Assembly: GCA_946409635.1 (NCBI GenBank)
Contig: CAMJXD010000004.1
Span: 62,001 to 126,000 of the forward strand
Length of the DNA stretch: 64,000 bases
Direction of reading: 5' to 3'
Origin: an uncultured Prevotellaceae bacterium
Lineage (GTDB): Bacteria > Bacteroidota > Bacteroidia > Bacteroidales > Muribaculaceae
The position numbers and the translations under genes are program-made. The number at the start of each line of letters is the position of its first letter. Within the stretch, counting starts at the first letter, position 1. Below are positions 44,372 to 53,655 of this stretch, in pieces. Under the pieces are notes generated by a model. That model did not search any database and was not told the DNA's origin. It worked only from the letters and a program-made list of their open reading frames with translations.

Positions 44372-45453
44372 TGTACAACAGCGACATGTTACAAGATATC
44401 AGGCCGCTCGATCTGCCGGGTTCCGGCGATGGGGCACCCATCATCATAGCTGGTCCATGCAGTGCCGAAACCGAAGCTCAGACTCTGGAAACGGCACAGG
44501 CTTTGTCGGCCCAGGGCGTGAAAATGTTCAGGGCCGGCATATGGAAACCTCGCACTGTGCCCGGCGGCTTTGAGGGTGTGGGAGATGTCGGCCTGGCTTG
44601 GTTGAAGCTAGTAAAGCGTGAGACCGGCATGCTCACCGCCACCGAGGTGGCGACAGTCGACCACGTCAATGCAGCCCTTGAGGCCGGTGTCGACATCCTG
44701 TGGGTGGGAGCCCGCACAAGTGCCAACCCGTTTGCCATGCAGGACATTGCCGATCGGCTCAAGGGACATGGTGAGGTGACGGTGCTTGTGAAAAATCCCG
44801 TCAACCCAGATCTGGACCTCTGGGTGGGTGCCTTGCAACGGTTGTTGAGGGCCGGCATCACCCGACTGGGTGCGGTACACCGGGGATTTAGCACGGCCGG
44901 AACCCATATCTACCGCAATGATCCGCAATGGCACATCCCCTTTGAATTGCGTCGCATGGCCCAGTCGATGACCATCTTGTGCGATCCGTCGCACATAGGA
45001 GGCCGGCGGGAATATGTGGAGCCATTGTCACAGCAAGCCCTGGACATGGGCTTTGACGGACTGATGGTTGAGTGCCACTGCAATCCAGGTGAGGCTTTGA
45101 GTGATAGTGCTCAGCAGATTACACCTGAAACGCTTGGTGCCATCAAGCGCCGACTTGTCGTCAGGTCGAGTACTCCTGTCGAGGACGAACTGGCACTGCT
45201 GCGACAACAGATTGATGATTGTGACCATGAATTGCTTGCGGTGCTGACCCGTCGCATGAAAGTGTCTCGCCAGATAGGACGTTATAAAAAGGCCAACAAC
45301 CTGCGGGTCGTGCAACCGTCGCGCTATCAAGATGTGATGAGGGCTAGACAAGAAGAAGGCGAGCGCCTGGGACTGGCGGCAGATTTCACCCAGCGAGTCA
45401 TGCAGGCCATTCACGAGGAGAGCGTGCGTCAACAGCTCGATTTGTTTGATTGA
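44371..45453 (+). CDS. Bifunctional DAHP synthase / chorismate mutase
   Basis: A 360-aa two-domain enzyme at the head and branch of aromatic amino acid synthesis. Residues ~20-265 are a type I-beta (KDO8P-synthase-like) DAHP synthase with IIAGPCSAETEAQT, AGIWKPRTVPGGFEG, GAVHRGFSTAGTH and ILCDPSHIGG. Residues ~275-355 are an AroQ-type chorismate mutase (LALLRQQIDDCDHELLAVLT, RRMKVSRQIGRYKK). The fusion is common in Bacteroidetes and allows feedback control through the mutase domain. The start is the ATG that overlaps the nadC stop; a TTG two codons upstream is unlikely. Confidence 0.95.
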   Translation: MYNSDMLQDIRPLDLPGSGDGAPIIIAGPCSAETEAQTLETAQALSAQGVKMFRAGIWKPRTVPGGFEGVGDVGLAWLKLVKRETGMLTATEVATVDHVNAALEAGVDILWVGARTSANPFAMQDIADRLKGHGEVTVLVKNPVNPDLDLWVGALQRLLRAGITRLGAVHRGFSTAGTHIYRNDPQWHIPFELRRMAQSMTILCDPSHIGGRREYVEPLSQQALDMGFDGLMVECHCNPGEALSDSAQQITPETLGAIKRRLVVRSSTPVEDELALLRQQIDDCDHELLAVLTRRMKVSRQIGRYKKANNLRVVQPSRYQDVMRARQEEGERLGLAADFTQRVMQAIHEESVRQQLDLFD

Positions 45454-45461
45454 ACTCACGG

Positions 45462-46187
45462 ATGATGAAAAATGTTGTGATTATCGGGGCCTCGTCAGGT
45501 ATGGGGCTGGAAGTGGCCAAGCTCTATCTTGAGCGCGGCTACCGGTTGGGTGTGGGCGCTCGTCGTGAGGATCGCTTGCAAGCGCTGCAGCAGTTGGCAC
45601 CCGACAGGGTTGTCACTCAGGCCATTGATGTCACCGACGCCGATGCCGGAGAGCGCCTGCGTGAACTCATCGACAAGATGGGTGGCATGGACCTGTTCTT
45701 TTATAGCTCAGGCATCGGCAAGCAAAATCGTCTGCTGGCTGCAGATATTGAGCTGAATACCATGAACACTAATGCGTTGGGGTTTGCCCGCATGATAGGG
45801 GAGGCCTACCGTTACTTTGCCGAACGAGGTGAGGGGCATATTGCTGCCATCACTTCGATTGCAGGAACAAAGGGGCTGGGACCCGCACCATCCTATTCGG
45901 CAACAAAGGCTTTGCAGAATAACTATCTTCAGGCTCTGGAGCAACAGGCACATGCGCGTGGATTGAACATCCGATTCACTGATATCCGGCCAGGCTTTGT
46001 TGATACCGACTTGCTGAACGGTGATTTCCGCTATCCCATGATGTTGAAGCCCGGTAAAGTTGCCCGGCAGATTGTCGGCGCCATAGACCGTAAGCGCCAT
46101 GTAGCAGTACTTGATTGGAAATATGCCTTGTTGACAGCCTTGTGGCGTCGCGTGCCGCGGTGTGTGTGGCGCTGTGTCAAGCTTTAA
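45462..46187 (+). CDS. Short-chain dehydrogenase/reductase
   Basis: A 241-aa SDR oxidoreductase. The cofactor motif is GASSGMG near residue 11, and the NAG-like segment is replaced by SSGIG. The catalytic Ser lies in ITSIAGTKG and the Tyr/Lys pair in YSATKALQNNY. The C-terminus is basic (WRRVPRCVWRCVKL). Substrate unknown. The start is ATGATG at 45462 or 45465. Its stop codon overlaps the stop of the convergent NlpC/P60 gene. Confidence 0.9.
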   Translation: MMKNVVIIGASSGMGLEVAKLYLERGYRLGVGARREDRLQALQQLAPDRVVTQAIDVTDADAGERLRELIDKMGGMDLFFYSSGIGKQNRLLAADIELNTMNTNALGFARMIGEAYRYFAERGEGHIAAITSIAGTKGLGPAPSYSATKALQNNYLQALEQQAHARGLNIRFTDIRPGFVDTDLLNGDFRYPMMLKPGKVARQIVGAIDRKRHVAVLDWKYALLTALWRRVPRCVWRCVKL

Positions 46188-46828
46188 TGGCGTGAGTTGA
46201 CACGTGCAGCAGCATGAAAATGGGTGGCATAGTAGTTCTGGCGCAGGTCATCGACAGCTACGCCGCGTGACGATGAAGCGTGAACAAACTTATTGTCTTT
46301 CAGGTAGATGCCAACATGAGAGACGCGCCCGTCGCCATTGGTGCAAAAGAATACCAGGTCGCCCTCCTGCAAGTCTTCCAGATCAATGATGCTGCAGTTC
46401 TCTTCCAGCATCTTGGCCGAATTGCGATGGACCTTGATGCCGTAGACTTCCAGATAGACTTCCATGACCATTCCCGAGCAGTCGGTGCCTTCACCACAGG
46501 TGTGGGCGGCATAGACATAGGGCGTACCGAGCCATTTCTTTAATTCCTTGTATAATTTCTTATTGTCATGGCGGCCCAGCTTGATGTCAAGCTTGGCCCA
46601 TTCGTCACTCACCAGACCGTGGCCTGATTGTGGAATGGGTTTTCGGGTCTCGGTCGTGGCGGCATTGCCTGCTCCGGTATCATCGTTAGATGAGCCGCCG
46701 CGGTTGCGTCGCTCATGATAGGGGCGATAAGTGTGTGTGTTGCTCTTGGTACTGTGGCACGATACTATAGGCAGCGACAAGAGAATCGCCGCTGCCAGGT
46801 ATAGTATCTTGTTGCCTAACTTGGTCAT
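46184..46828 (-). CDS. NlpC/P60 family cysteine peptidase, probable lipoprotein
   Basis: A 214-aa peptidoglycan hydrolase, probably cutting peptide stems. A signal sequence with lipobox (LSLPIVSC) and a low-complexity linker lead to an NlpC/P60 domain. Its catalytic Cys is in GTDCSGMVMEVY near 114 and its His in RVSHVGIYL near 170, with the third residue in KFVHASSSRGV. It likely sits in the outer membrane facing the periplasm. It is the last gene of the nusB run. The stop overlaps the SDR stop with no terminator between. Confidence 0.9.
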   Translation of the reverse strand: MTKLGNKILYLAAAILLSLPIVSCHSTKSNTHTYRPYHERRNRGGSSNDDTGAGNAATTETRKPIPQSGHGLVSDEWAKLDIKLGRHDNKKLYKELKKWLGTPYVYAAHTCGEGTDCSGMVMEVYLEVYGIKVHRNSAKMLEENCSIIDLEDLQEGDLVFFCTNGDGRVSHVGIYLKDNKFVHASSSRGVAVDDLRQNYYATHFHAAARVNSRH

Positions 46829-46837
46829 AGGTTGACT

Positions 46838-47278
46838 TTAGTCTTTCTTCTCTTCGGGAGCATCTTCTTCGGCGGGAGCATCCTCTTCTTTGGGCGTGAA
46901 CTCAGTGATGCCGGCACCAACCAGGATGTTATACCAGGAGATGATTTTCTTGATGTCGCTGTTGTGTACACGCTCGGCGTCCCAGTTTTCAAGAACACCG
47001 TTCATGAACTCGTGCAACTGGTCGGGGGTAGCGATTGCCTTGGCGTCAATAGCCTTGTTGTCATATTTCTTGCCAATGTTCTCAAAAACCGTTGACAGGG
47101 GCGTGTCTTCAGTAGTGGTGAAGATGGAGATATCTCCCAGCGACATCACGCGTTCACGGGAGTGAACGGGGAAGCGCCTGTTGTCGGCAAGGCCTTCGAC
47201 GAGCAGCATGTTCTTGCCGTAAGATACCAGTTTGTAGAGTCCGGGACGTCCCGAGATTGATAAAATTTTCTTCAGCAT
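46838..47278 (-). CDS. DUF5606 family protein
   Basis: A 146-aa cytosolic protein. MLKKILSISGRPGLYKLVSYGKN and the following SRERVMSLGDISIFT identify the DUF5606 family of Bacteroidetes. The C-terminal part (YNILVGAGITEF) is followed by an acidic, Glu/Ala/Pro-rich tail. Function unknown. It is 50 bp from coaE and 9 bp before the NlpC gene. Confidence 0.82.
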   Translation of the reverse strand: MLKKILSISGRPGLYKLVSYGKNMLLVEGLADNRRFPVHSRERVMSLGDISIFTTTEDTPLSTVFENIGKKYDNKAIDAKAIATPDQLHEFMNGVLENWDAERVHNSDIKKIISWYNILVGAGITEFTPKEEDAPAEEDAPEEKKD

Positions 47279-47328
47279 AATGTTGATTTAATAATGTTGA
47301 TTTTAAAGTAGTTGTTTAGTAATTCTTA

Positions 47329-47904
47329 TCAGTTGAGCAGTTGCAGCACTTGAGGCATCAGGGCATGGTCATTGTCGTTGATGATGACATGCTCACCGCT
47401 GGCGACGGCTTCTTCGCCTTGCTGGGCTGCGATGCGTTCTTGTACTTGCTGAGCCGTGAGCCCGCTGCGTTTCATCACGCGGTCGATGCGCACGTCGGTG
47501 GGAGCCGTCACGTGCCACACCTGATCAACGACTCGGTCCAGCGCCGCAGTGCGCAGCAGCGCTGTCTCGACAAAGGCCAGTCTTGCGTGGTCATGGTCCT
47601 GCCGAATAGCCCATTGCTGGAGGTCGAGTGCTGTTGCGGGATGGACGATGCCATTGAGTGTGGCCAGTGCTGAGTCGTCGGTAAAAGCTCGCGCTGCGAG
47701 CCGTTGCCTGTCCAGGGTGCCGTCGGCCAGATAGATATCATCACCAAAAGCGTGCTTGAGCTGCTGGACGACGTGGGAATCGGTGGCCATGAGTTGCTTG
47801 GCACGACTGTCACAGTCATAGACCTTATATCCCATGACTTGAAGCAGGCGCGAGACAACACTCTTGCCGCTACCTATACCGCCCGTGATGGCAATGAGTT
47901 TCAT
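47329..47904 (-). CDS. coaE: Dephospho-CoA kinase
   Basis: Carries out the last step of coenzyme A synthesis. The 191-aa P-loop kinase has AITGGIGSGKSVVSRLL (Walker A), VYDCDSRAKQLM and the lid region MKRSGLTAQQVQERIAAQQ. Length is normal. Its start overlaps the end of the YbbR gene by 4 bp. Together with coaBC at 53652 it gives two CoA-pathway genes in the window. Confidence 0.95.
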   Translation of the reverse strand: MKLIAITGGIGSGKSVVSRLLQVMGYKVYDCDSRAKQLMATDSHVVQQLKHAFGDDIYLADGTLDRQRLAARAFTDDSALATLNGIVHPATALDLQQWAIRQDHDHARLAFVETALLRTAALDRVVDQVWHVTAPTDVRIDRVMKRSGLTAQQVQERIAAQQGEEAVASGEHVIINDNDHALMPQVLQLLN

Positions 47905-48866
47905 CTGGTCGTCTCAATGATGTATTCCACACTGTCCTGTGACAACTTGACATCTTGATAGGCCGCTGGCATCTCTCCGATCATCACCTTCACCTTGTTG
48001 CCTGATGCATTGAAGTCTACCGACTGGTAGTCAACGACGATGGTTATGCCCGATTCGTCCTTGATGCGGCTCACCGGAGTACGGTAAGTCACCTTGACAT
48101 CGCTGGGGAAAAGCAGCATTTTCACTCCCGGAGGTGCATTGCGCACGTCAATCTTAATGTTGCGAGACTGGGATTTCATCTTCTCGATGGGAACCATGAT
48201 GTCGATGGCTTGTGGCTCAAAGACTGCATCCTTGATTTTGGCAATCCAGACCCTGCGGCGCAGCGTGTCGGTAAGATCTGTTTCCTTGACGTGGTGGGTA
48301 TACACTTCGTTGATCTGACTCAACGTCTGGGCATCGCTAAAGACCATCACGGAGTCTTGGCTCTGGATGAGTGCTCCATACTGGGTGTAGTCCTCACGAG
48401 GCTCGACAATGATGTCGGCCCTGACGGGTACCAGCTTGCCCGGCAGATCGGTGAACTTGATGTTGATGCTGCTGGGCAGCACGTTGATAATTTCAGCGTT
48501 CTTATTCAGGATATGTCCCAGTGCTTCCTTGAGGTGGCTCTCATCTACCTTAAAGGTATAGGAGCCGTCGCTATAGTCCCTGAAGTTGAGACTGAGCGAA
48601 GGCGCCTTGCGGAAGAAGTAATTGAAGAACCTGTAGCCACGATCCTTGACAGTGATGCTCAAGGTATCAGGCACGTTGGTGAGCAGATGCACGCTGTCGG
48701 GCACGTTGATCTCGACTGGGACTTTCATCTCGAGCTGAATGTCGCTATTAAAAGTGAGGAAACTCCAGAATATGGCTGATATTACCACAAACATAATATA
48801 AAGCAGCGCCGACCTCATGCGAGGCGACTGTTGCAGTTTATTACGGATCCTATCCCAGAATTTCAT
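47901..48866 (-). CDS. YbbR-like domain protein
   Basis: A 321-aa membrane-anchored protein. One N-terminal helix (ALLYIMFVVISAIFWSFLTF) is followed by YbbR-type repeats, seen in VPVEINVPDSVHLLTNVPDTLSI cut across the first repeat and in the later PGVKMLLFPSDVKVTY. In Firmicutes a YbbR protein (CdaR) regulates the diadenylate cyclase CdaA, but no cyclase gene is nearby here, so the role is uncertain. It overlaps coaE by 4 bp. Confidence 0.85.
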   Translation of the reverse strand: MKFWDRIRNKLQQSPRMRSALLYIMFVVISAIFWSFLTFNSDIQLEMKVPVEINVPDSVHLLTNVPDTLSITVKDRGYRFFNYFFRKAPSLSLNFRDYSDGSYTFKVDESHLKEALGHILNKNAEIINVLPSSINIKFTDLPGKLVPVRADIIVEPREDYTQYGALIQSQDSVMVFSDAQTLSQINEVYTHHVKETDLTDTLRRRVWIAKIKDAVFEPQAIDIMVPIEKMKSQSRNIKIDVRNAPPGVKMLLFPSDVKVTYRTPVSRIKDESGITIVVDYQSVDFNASGNKVKVMIGEMPAAYQDVKLSQDSVEYIIETTR

Positions 48867-48904
48867 CGTGGTGCGGCATTATGTTCCCAGCAGGAGAACG
48901 GGTG

Positions 48905-49249
48905 TTACTTCTTGACGTCGGCTCCGGTCTCGGCTACATCCTGCATCGACTGATAGATGGAATTCTTGTCGATCTTGATGCGCACACCGTCAGCAATCTC
49001 GAGGATGACGGCGTTGTCCTTGATGTCACGAATGCGGCCATAGATGCCACCGGCGGTCATCACCTTGTCGCCATTCTTGAGGCTGTCGCGGAAGGCGTTG
49101 ATCTTCTTCTGCTTCTTCTGCTGTGGAGCGATCATGAAAAAGTAGAAAATGGCGATGAGCGCAATGATCATGATCATGCTGCTCCATCCGCTGCCAGCTG
49201 CGCTAGCATCTGCGCCAGCTGCTGCATCCAGTAAAATCGTGTTAAGCAT
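48905..49249 (-). CDS. yajC: Preprotein translocase subunit YajC
   Basis: A 114-aa accessory subunit of SecDF-YajC. One membrane helix (MIMIIALIAIFYFFMI) is followed by the family signature APQQKKQKKINAFRDSLKNG and GDKVMTAGGIYGRIRDI. It lies between nusB and the YbbR gene, a usual order in Bacteroidales. Confidence 0.95.
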   Translation of the reverse strand: MLNTILLDAAAGADASAAGSGWSSMIMIIALIAIFYFFMIAPQQKKQKKINAFRDSLKNGDKVMTAGGIYGRIRDIKDNAVILEIADGVRIKIDKNSIYQSMQDVAETGADVKK

Positions 49250-49293
49250 AATTTCTCGTTATTAAAAGTTGATAGATAATTGATTTTGATTGA

Positions 49294-50226
49294 TTATGGC
49301 TTCATGAGCCGACCCTGCTTGCGCAATTGCTTGACGGCATTGTTGAGGATGCCGTTGACAAACTTGCCGCTGGCAGCGGTGCTGAAGTTCTTGGCCAGCT
49401 CGATATACTCGTTGAGCGTCACGGCCGTGGGAATCTTGTCGAATGTGAGCAGCTCGGCTATAGCTGTGCACATGATGATGCGGTCCATGAGCACGATGCG
49501 GTCCTTGTCCCATCGGCTGTCCTGCAAGAGCTCGTCGATGAGGTTGTTGCTGTTGGGCATCTGGGTCACCGTGGCACTGAACAATTCCTTGCCGAAATCC
49601 CTGTCCTCATCGTCCTTGAACATGGGCATGACGGCCTTGTCGTCACCCTCGGCCATGCGGCGGAATGACTTGCAGACAAACTGGCTCATCATGTCAAGGT
49701 CGTCCTCGCTCCAGAACAGTGAACGCTGCTCAATGGCATCGATCATGTTGTCATCGGGGAGGATGACTTGCTTGATGAGTTGCTGCCAGAGCAGGCTGTC
49801 GGCGGTCATCGAATCCTCGTCATCAGCCATATAGTCCTTGTAGAGGTCGCTCTTGATGATCTTGTCCAGCATGAGCCGCTCAAAGATGGGGTCATCGTTC
49901 CATGTGACGGAGTTCTCCTGGGCAAACTGCTGGAGCTGTTCGTCATTGGCCAAAGCAGCCACCAGCCTGTTGTTGACAAACTTCATGTTGGGATTGAGCT
50001 CCTCCTCGGTTGGCAGGTACTTGTTGCGGGCCTCGTCCAGGCGCATTTCCTGGATGTGGGTCAATTCCACGGGCAGACGCATCAGGTAGTGATACAGCTC
50101 GTAGGTCTTGTCAAGTGAGGCGTTCAGGTCTTTTAAAGCCTGGTCGAGAGTCCGCTCAGGTCGAGTGAGCATATAGGAGTACAGGTTCTGTACGACTTTG
50201 GTCCGGATTAATACGCGATTTATCAT
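49294..50226 (-). CDS. nusB: Transcription antitermination factor NusB
   Basis: NusB joins NusE at rRNA boxA elements. This 310-aa version is about twice the usual ~140 residues: the canonical domain is the C-terminal part (DRIVLMDRIIMCTAIAELL, PTAVTLNEYIELAKNFS), and the long N-terminal half (MINRVLIRTKVVQNLYSYM...) is the Bacteroidetes form. It heads a minus-strand run to the NlpC gene and has its own TAACTTTG element. Confidence 0.93.
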   Translation of the reverse strand: MINRVLIRTKVVQNLYSYMLTRPERTLDQALKDLNASLDKTYELYHYLMRLPVELTHIQEMRLDEARNKYLPTEEELNPNMKFVNNRLVAALANDEQLQQFAQENSVTWNDDPIFERLMLDKIIKSDLYKDYMADDEDSMTADSLLWQQLIKQVILPDDNMIDAIEQRSLFWSEDDLDMMSQFVCKSFRRMAEGDDKAVMPMFKDDEDRDFGKELFSATVTQMPNSNNLIDELLQDSRWDKDRIVLMDRIIMCTAIAELLTFDKIPTAVTLNEYIELAKNFSTAASGKFVNGILNNAVKQLRKQGRLMKP

Positions 50227-50248
50227 ATTCTTTTTAAGTTTGAACTTG

Positions 50249-50256
50249 CAAAGTTA
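50249..50256 (-). promoter_or_regulatory. Predicted -7 element for the nusB run
   Basis: TAACTTTG on the minus strand, 23 bp upstream of nusB and in the 66-bp gap after rlmB. Confidence 0.55.
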
Positions 50257-50292
50257 GTGATTTTTGGCGGCTCGGGCAACTTTAGGGCCGTT

Positions 50293-51051
50293 TTAATTGA
50301 CTTGCTGATTGTCGTTGAGTCGCTGCCTGACCACTTCATAGATCATGATGCCGCCGGCTACCGACACGTTGAGCGAGTTAATGTGTCCGAATTCAGGGAT
50401 GAAGACGCGGGTGTCGCACAACTTCATGATTTCGGGCGAGATGCCCTTGTCCTCGGCGCCAAGTACGATGGCAACCGGCCCCGTGTAGTCGGCCGCGGTG
50501 TAAGACGTGGCGTTCTTGTCGCTGGTGCCCACAATCTTGAATCCGCTGTCGCGCAAGAACTTCACGGCATTGACCAGATTGTGCTCGCGGCACACGGGCA
50601 GATAGTTGAGTGCTCCCGCCGAAGTCTTGACAGCGTCGGCATTGACGCTGACGCTCTCGCGGTCGGGGATGACGATGGCACTGACACCTGCGCACTCACA
50701 GGTGCGAGCCACGGCACCGAAGTTGCGGACATCGGTCACACCGTCCAGAACGACGATGAACGGGTTCTCGCCGTCGTCGAACAGTTGCGGCACCAGCTGC
50801 TCGACGCGGTAGTAGGTTACAGCCGCCATCATGGCGAGCACGCCCTGATGATTGCGACGGGTGATGCGGTCGATCTTCTGGACAGGCACGCGTTGCACGG
50901 GCACCTGCAAGGCGCGAGCGCGGTCGATGATTTCCTGTGCGGTGTCGTTGTTCAACGTCTTGCTCAAGAATATCTTGTCGATGTCCTTACCGGCATCAAT
51001 GGCTTCAAGAACGGCATGTATGCCGTAGATGTACTGGGTCTTGTCAATCAT
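50293..51051 (-). CDS. rlmB: 23S rRNA (guanosine 2'-O)-methyltransferase RlmB
   Basis: A 252-aa SpoU-family (SPOUT) methyltransferase. The N-terminal substrate-binding domain (YIYGIHAVLEAIDAGKDIDKI) precedes the knot domain with DGVTDVRNFGAVARTCECAG (motif 1), VAIVLGAEDKGISPEIMK and INSLNVSVAGGIMIYE. All three motifs are present. The start overlaps recN by 8 bp. Confidence 0.94.
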   Translation of the reverse strand: MIDKTQYIYGIHAVLEAIDAGKDIDKIFLSKTLNNDTAQEIIDRARALQVPVQRVPVQKIDRITRRNHQGVLAMMAAVTYYRVEQLVPQLFDDGENPFIVVLDGVTDVRNFGAVARTCECAGVSAIVIPDRESVSVNADAVKTSAGALNYLPVCREHNLVNAVKFLRDSGFKIVGTSDKNATSYTAADYTGPVAIVLGAEDKGISPEIMKLCDTRVFIPEFGHINSLNVSVAGGIMIYEVVRQRLNDNQQVN

Positions 51052-52714
51052 GTTTCTGTTGGTGTTTAATCAGCGATTTTGCGTTTTCGATGGCTGCCTG
51101 GTCCAAGTCTTTGCCGCTGAGCATGCGAGCGACTTCCATGACATGCTCCTCCTGGTTGAGTGTCTCGACGCGGGTGAGTGTCTCGTGCTCGGTATCGGTT
51201 TTGTAAACGCGCAGGTGGTGCATGCCGTTGGCGGCGACTTGTGGCAGGTGAGTGATGGCAATGACCTGGATGGTCTGGGCAATGCCAGCCATCATCTCGC
51301 CAATCATGTTGGCCACATCACCGCTGACGCCCGTGTCCACCTCGTCAAAGATGATACTGGGCAGCTGCATGTGTCGGGCGATAATGGTCTTGATGCACAA
51401 CATCACTCGGGATATCTCACCGCCCGAAGCTGTGTCTTTTACAGGCATGGGGCGCTGATTCTTGTTGAACGACATCATGAACTCAATGCTGTCGGTTCCC
51501 GACGGGGTCAGGTCAGTTGACGTGAATTCCACTTCAAAGGCCAGGTTCTTCATGCCCAGCGGGCTGGCCAATGCGAGCAATTCACTCTTGAAACGCTCGG
51601 CGGCCGCATGTCTGCTGTCTGTGAGTTGTTGAGCTAGTCGGGTCGCAGCCGTCTTGCATGCAGCAACTTTGGCCTGAAGCTCTTCGATAATGTCGTCGTT
51701 ATGGTCTATTTCTCCCAGCTGGCTTTCGTAGTCATGCTGGATGTCAAGCAGTTGATTGACATCTTGGGCATTGTGCTTGCGCAACTGGGTATAGATGCTG
51801 CTGAGGCGGTCATCCACACGCGCCAGTTCGGCCGGATCGTCGTTCAGGGTGTCGATAATTCCGTTCAGGCTCTGAGCTATATCCTTGAGGTCGATGAGAG
51901 CCGTGTGCACTCTGGCGGCCATGCCCTCCACATCGGTGAGATGTCGCTCACTGTCCTCTAGTCGTTGCACTACCATGGACAGACGCTCAAGGATGTTGCT
52001 CTCGTTACCGTCAAGCTCATTCTCGACGTTCCACAAGTCCTCCTTGAGTTGGGTGATGTTGCTCAGCTTGCTTTGTAGCGCTTCAAGTTGCTTGTCTTCA
52101 TCGGGCTGGAGATTTAGCTCGTGCAACTGGTCGAGCTGGAAACGGATGTAATCCTCGTTCTGCCGCAACTGTTCCATAGCACGGCGCGTATCCTCGAGCT
52201 GCCGCAAGGCGTCGCGATACTCTTGATAAGTCGTGCGGTAATTGTCCAGAGTCGCCTGGTTGCCAGCGATGCTGTCCAGTATAGACAACTGGAAGGACTC
52301 ACGAGAGAGCAGCATGTTGCTGTGCTGGGAATGGATGTCGAGCAAGCGTGTGCCCAACTCGCGCAGCGTAGCCAGTGGCACAGGCGTGTCGTTGATGAAG
52401 GCGCGTGAGCGACCCGAAGGTGACAATTCACGTCTCATCAGGCACTCGTGCTCGTCCCAGTCGATGTCGTTCTCGTCAAAGAACCGTTCCAGGCCATAGC
52501 CGGCGATGTCGAACGTTGCCTCGACAATGGTCTTGGCCGACGAGTCGCGGATGGCCCTGGTGTCGGCTCGCTCTCCCAGAATGAGCGACAAGGCCCCCAG
52601 GATGATAGATTTGCCGGCACCAGTCTCGCCGGTGATAATCGTGAGTCCGTCGTCAAACAGGATGTCGAGCCTGTCGATGAGCGCATAGTTAGCGATGTGC
52701 AGTCGTTTAATCAT
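51044..52714 (-). CDS. recN: DNA repair protein RecN
   Basis: A 556-aa SMC-like ATPase for double-strand-break repair. Walker A TIITGETGAGKSIIL lies near residues 27-41, a long coiled-coil core spans the middle, and the C-terminal half has the signature ASGGEISRVML and Walker B IIFDEVDTGVSG. Length is normal. It sits between the DUF4835 gene and rlmB in a tightly packed run. Confidence 0.97.
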   Translation of the reverse strand: MIKRLHIANYALIDRLDILFDDGLTIITGETGAGKSIILGALSLILGERADTRAIRDSSAKTIVEATFDIAGYGLERFFDENDIDWDEHECLMRRELSPSGRSRAFINDTPVPLATLRELGTRLLDIHSQHSNMLLSRESFQLSILDSIAGNQATLDNYRTTYQEYRDALRQLEDTRRAMEQLRQNEDYIRFQLDQLHELNLQPDEDKQLEALQSKLSNITQLKEDLWNVENELDGNESNILERLSMVVQRLEDSERHLTDVEGMAARVHTALIDLKDIAQSLNGIIDTLNDDPAELARVDDRLSSIYTQLRKHNAQDVNQLLDIQHDYESQLGEIDHNDDIIEELQAKVAACKTAATRLAQQLTDSRHAAAERFKSELLALASPLGMKNLAFEVEFTSTDLTPSGTDSIEFMMSFNKNQRPMPVKDTASGGEISRVMLCIKTIIARHMQLPSIIFDEVDTGVSGDVANMIGEMMAGIAQTIQVIAITHLPQVAANGMHHLRVYKTDTEHETLTRVETLNQEEHVMEVARMLSGKDLDQAAIENAKSLIKHQQKHD

Positions 52715-52731
52715 TTACACATCAAGTGGTT

Positions 52732-53655
52732 TTAGTTGCTGGATTGTTGTTTAATCTGTTCCAATCGCTTGTTCTCACTGGGGTAAACCTGGTACAGCAT
52801 TTCGTAGACCGATTCCTTCTCGGTCGTGTTGGCTTTGCTGTAGATGTTGACGAGCTCGTCGAGCTTGGCGTCCTTGAACATGGTCAAGCACACCGACAGC
52901 GGCGCCACGTCATAGATTTTGGCCAGGTTCTCAAGTGTGTGTGTAATTGTTGAGCGTCCCTTGTCGACGGTGACCACCATCTGATCCAGCCCCATGCGAT
53001 GATAGTCGTAGAGCATCTGCCTGATGGGCGCCGTCTTGGTGTCGGTAAAAGCGCTGAGTACGGCACTGCGGTTAGTGTTGTCCTCAAAGGCCTTCCATCC
53101 GGTTTCGCTAGTGCTTTGAGCCAAGCGGACGACGTTGGCCGCACGTTCATAGTATGGATCTCCACCCTTGAGCTCAAAGGTGTCAAAGTCCATAGCTATG
53201 ATCATGTAGGCCCAGAAGTTGAGGATGGCCGTGAGATTATCTTCCATCTCCATCTCAGAGAACGTGAGAGGCCGTCCGCTCTCATAGGTGAAGTTGAGCT
53301 TTGTGTCCCTGAAGTTGATGATGGCCGTGGTGTAGGAACTGTTGAAGACAGGCCGTTGAGACTGTATCTGCAGGTCGCCCTGCATGACTCCGGTAGCGTC
53401 GTCCCAAGAGCTGAGGGTGAGCAAGAGTTTGCAGTAAATCTTCTCGTTGGTGCCAAAAGTGGCGTTGGTCCACTTGGTCGTGTTCATATAATCGGTGATG
53501 GCCTGTTTGAGGTCATTGAACACATCCCTGCTGCCGTTGGAAATCTTGTCACTGTTGACCTCGACCTCACAATTGAGCTCGGTTGCCTCGTCGTCGGCAA
53601 CGGCCCACAGGCAGCAAGTCATTGCCATCACAATCATCAATAGTACTTTCTTCAT
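52732..53655 (-). CDS. DUF4835 family protein (type IX secretion-associated, PorD-like)
   Basis: A 307-aa periplasmic protein with signal peptide MKKVLLMIVMAMTCCLWAVA. ELNCEVEVNSDKISNG, the central FRDTKLNFTYESGRPLTFSE and NFWAYMIIAMDFDTFELKGGDPYY identify the DUF4835 family, which I recall is linked to type IX secretion under the name PorD. Here it overlaps coaBC by 4 bp and precedes recN, the usual Bacteroidetes order. Together with sprA it suggests the secretion system is present; its own biochemical role is unknown. Confidence 0.83.
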   Translation of the reverse strand: MKKVLLMIVMAMTCCLWAVADDEATELNCEVEVNSDKISNGSRDVFNDLKQAITDYMNTTKWTNATFGTNEKIYCKLLLTLSSWDDATGVMQGDLQIQSQRPVFNSSYTTAIINFRDTKLNFTYESGRPLTFSEMEMEDNLTAILNFWAYMIIAMDFDTFELKGGDPYYERAANVVRLAQSTSETGWKAFEDNTNRSAVLSAFTDTKTAPIRQMLYDYHRMGLDQMVVTVDKGRSTITHTLENLAKIYDVAPLSVCLTMFKDAKLDELVNIYSKANTTEKESVYEMLYQVYPSENKRLEQIKQQSSN

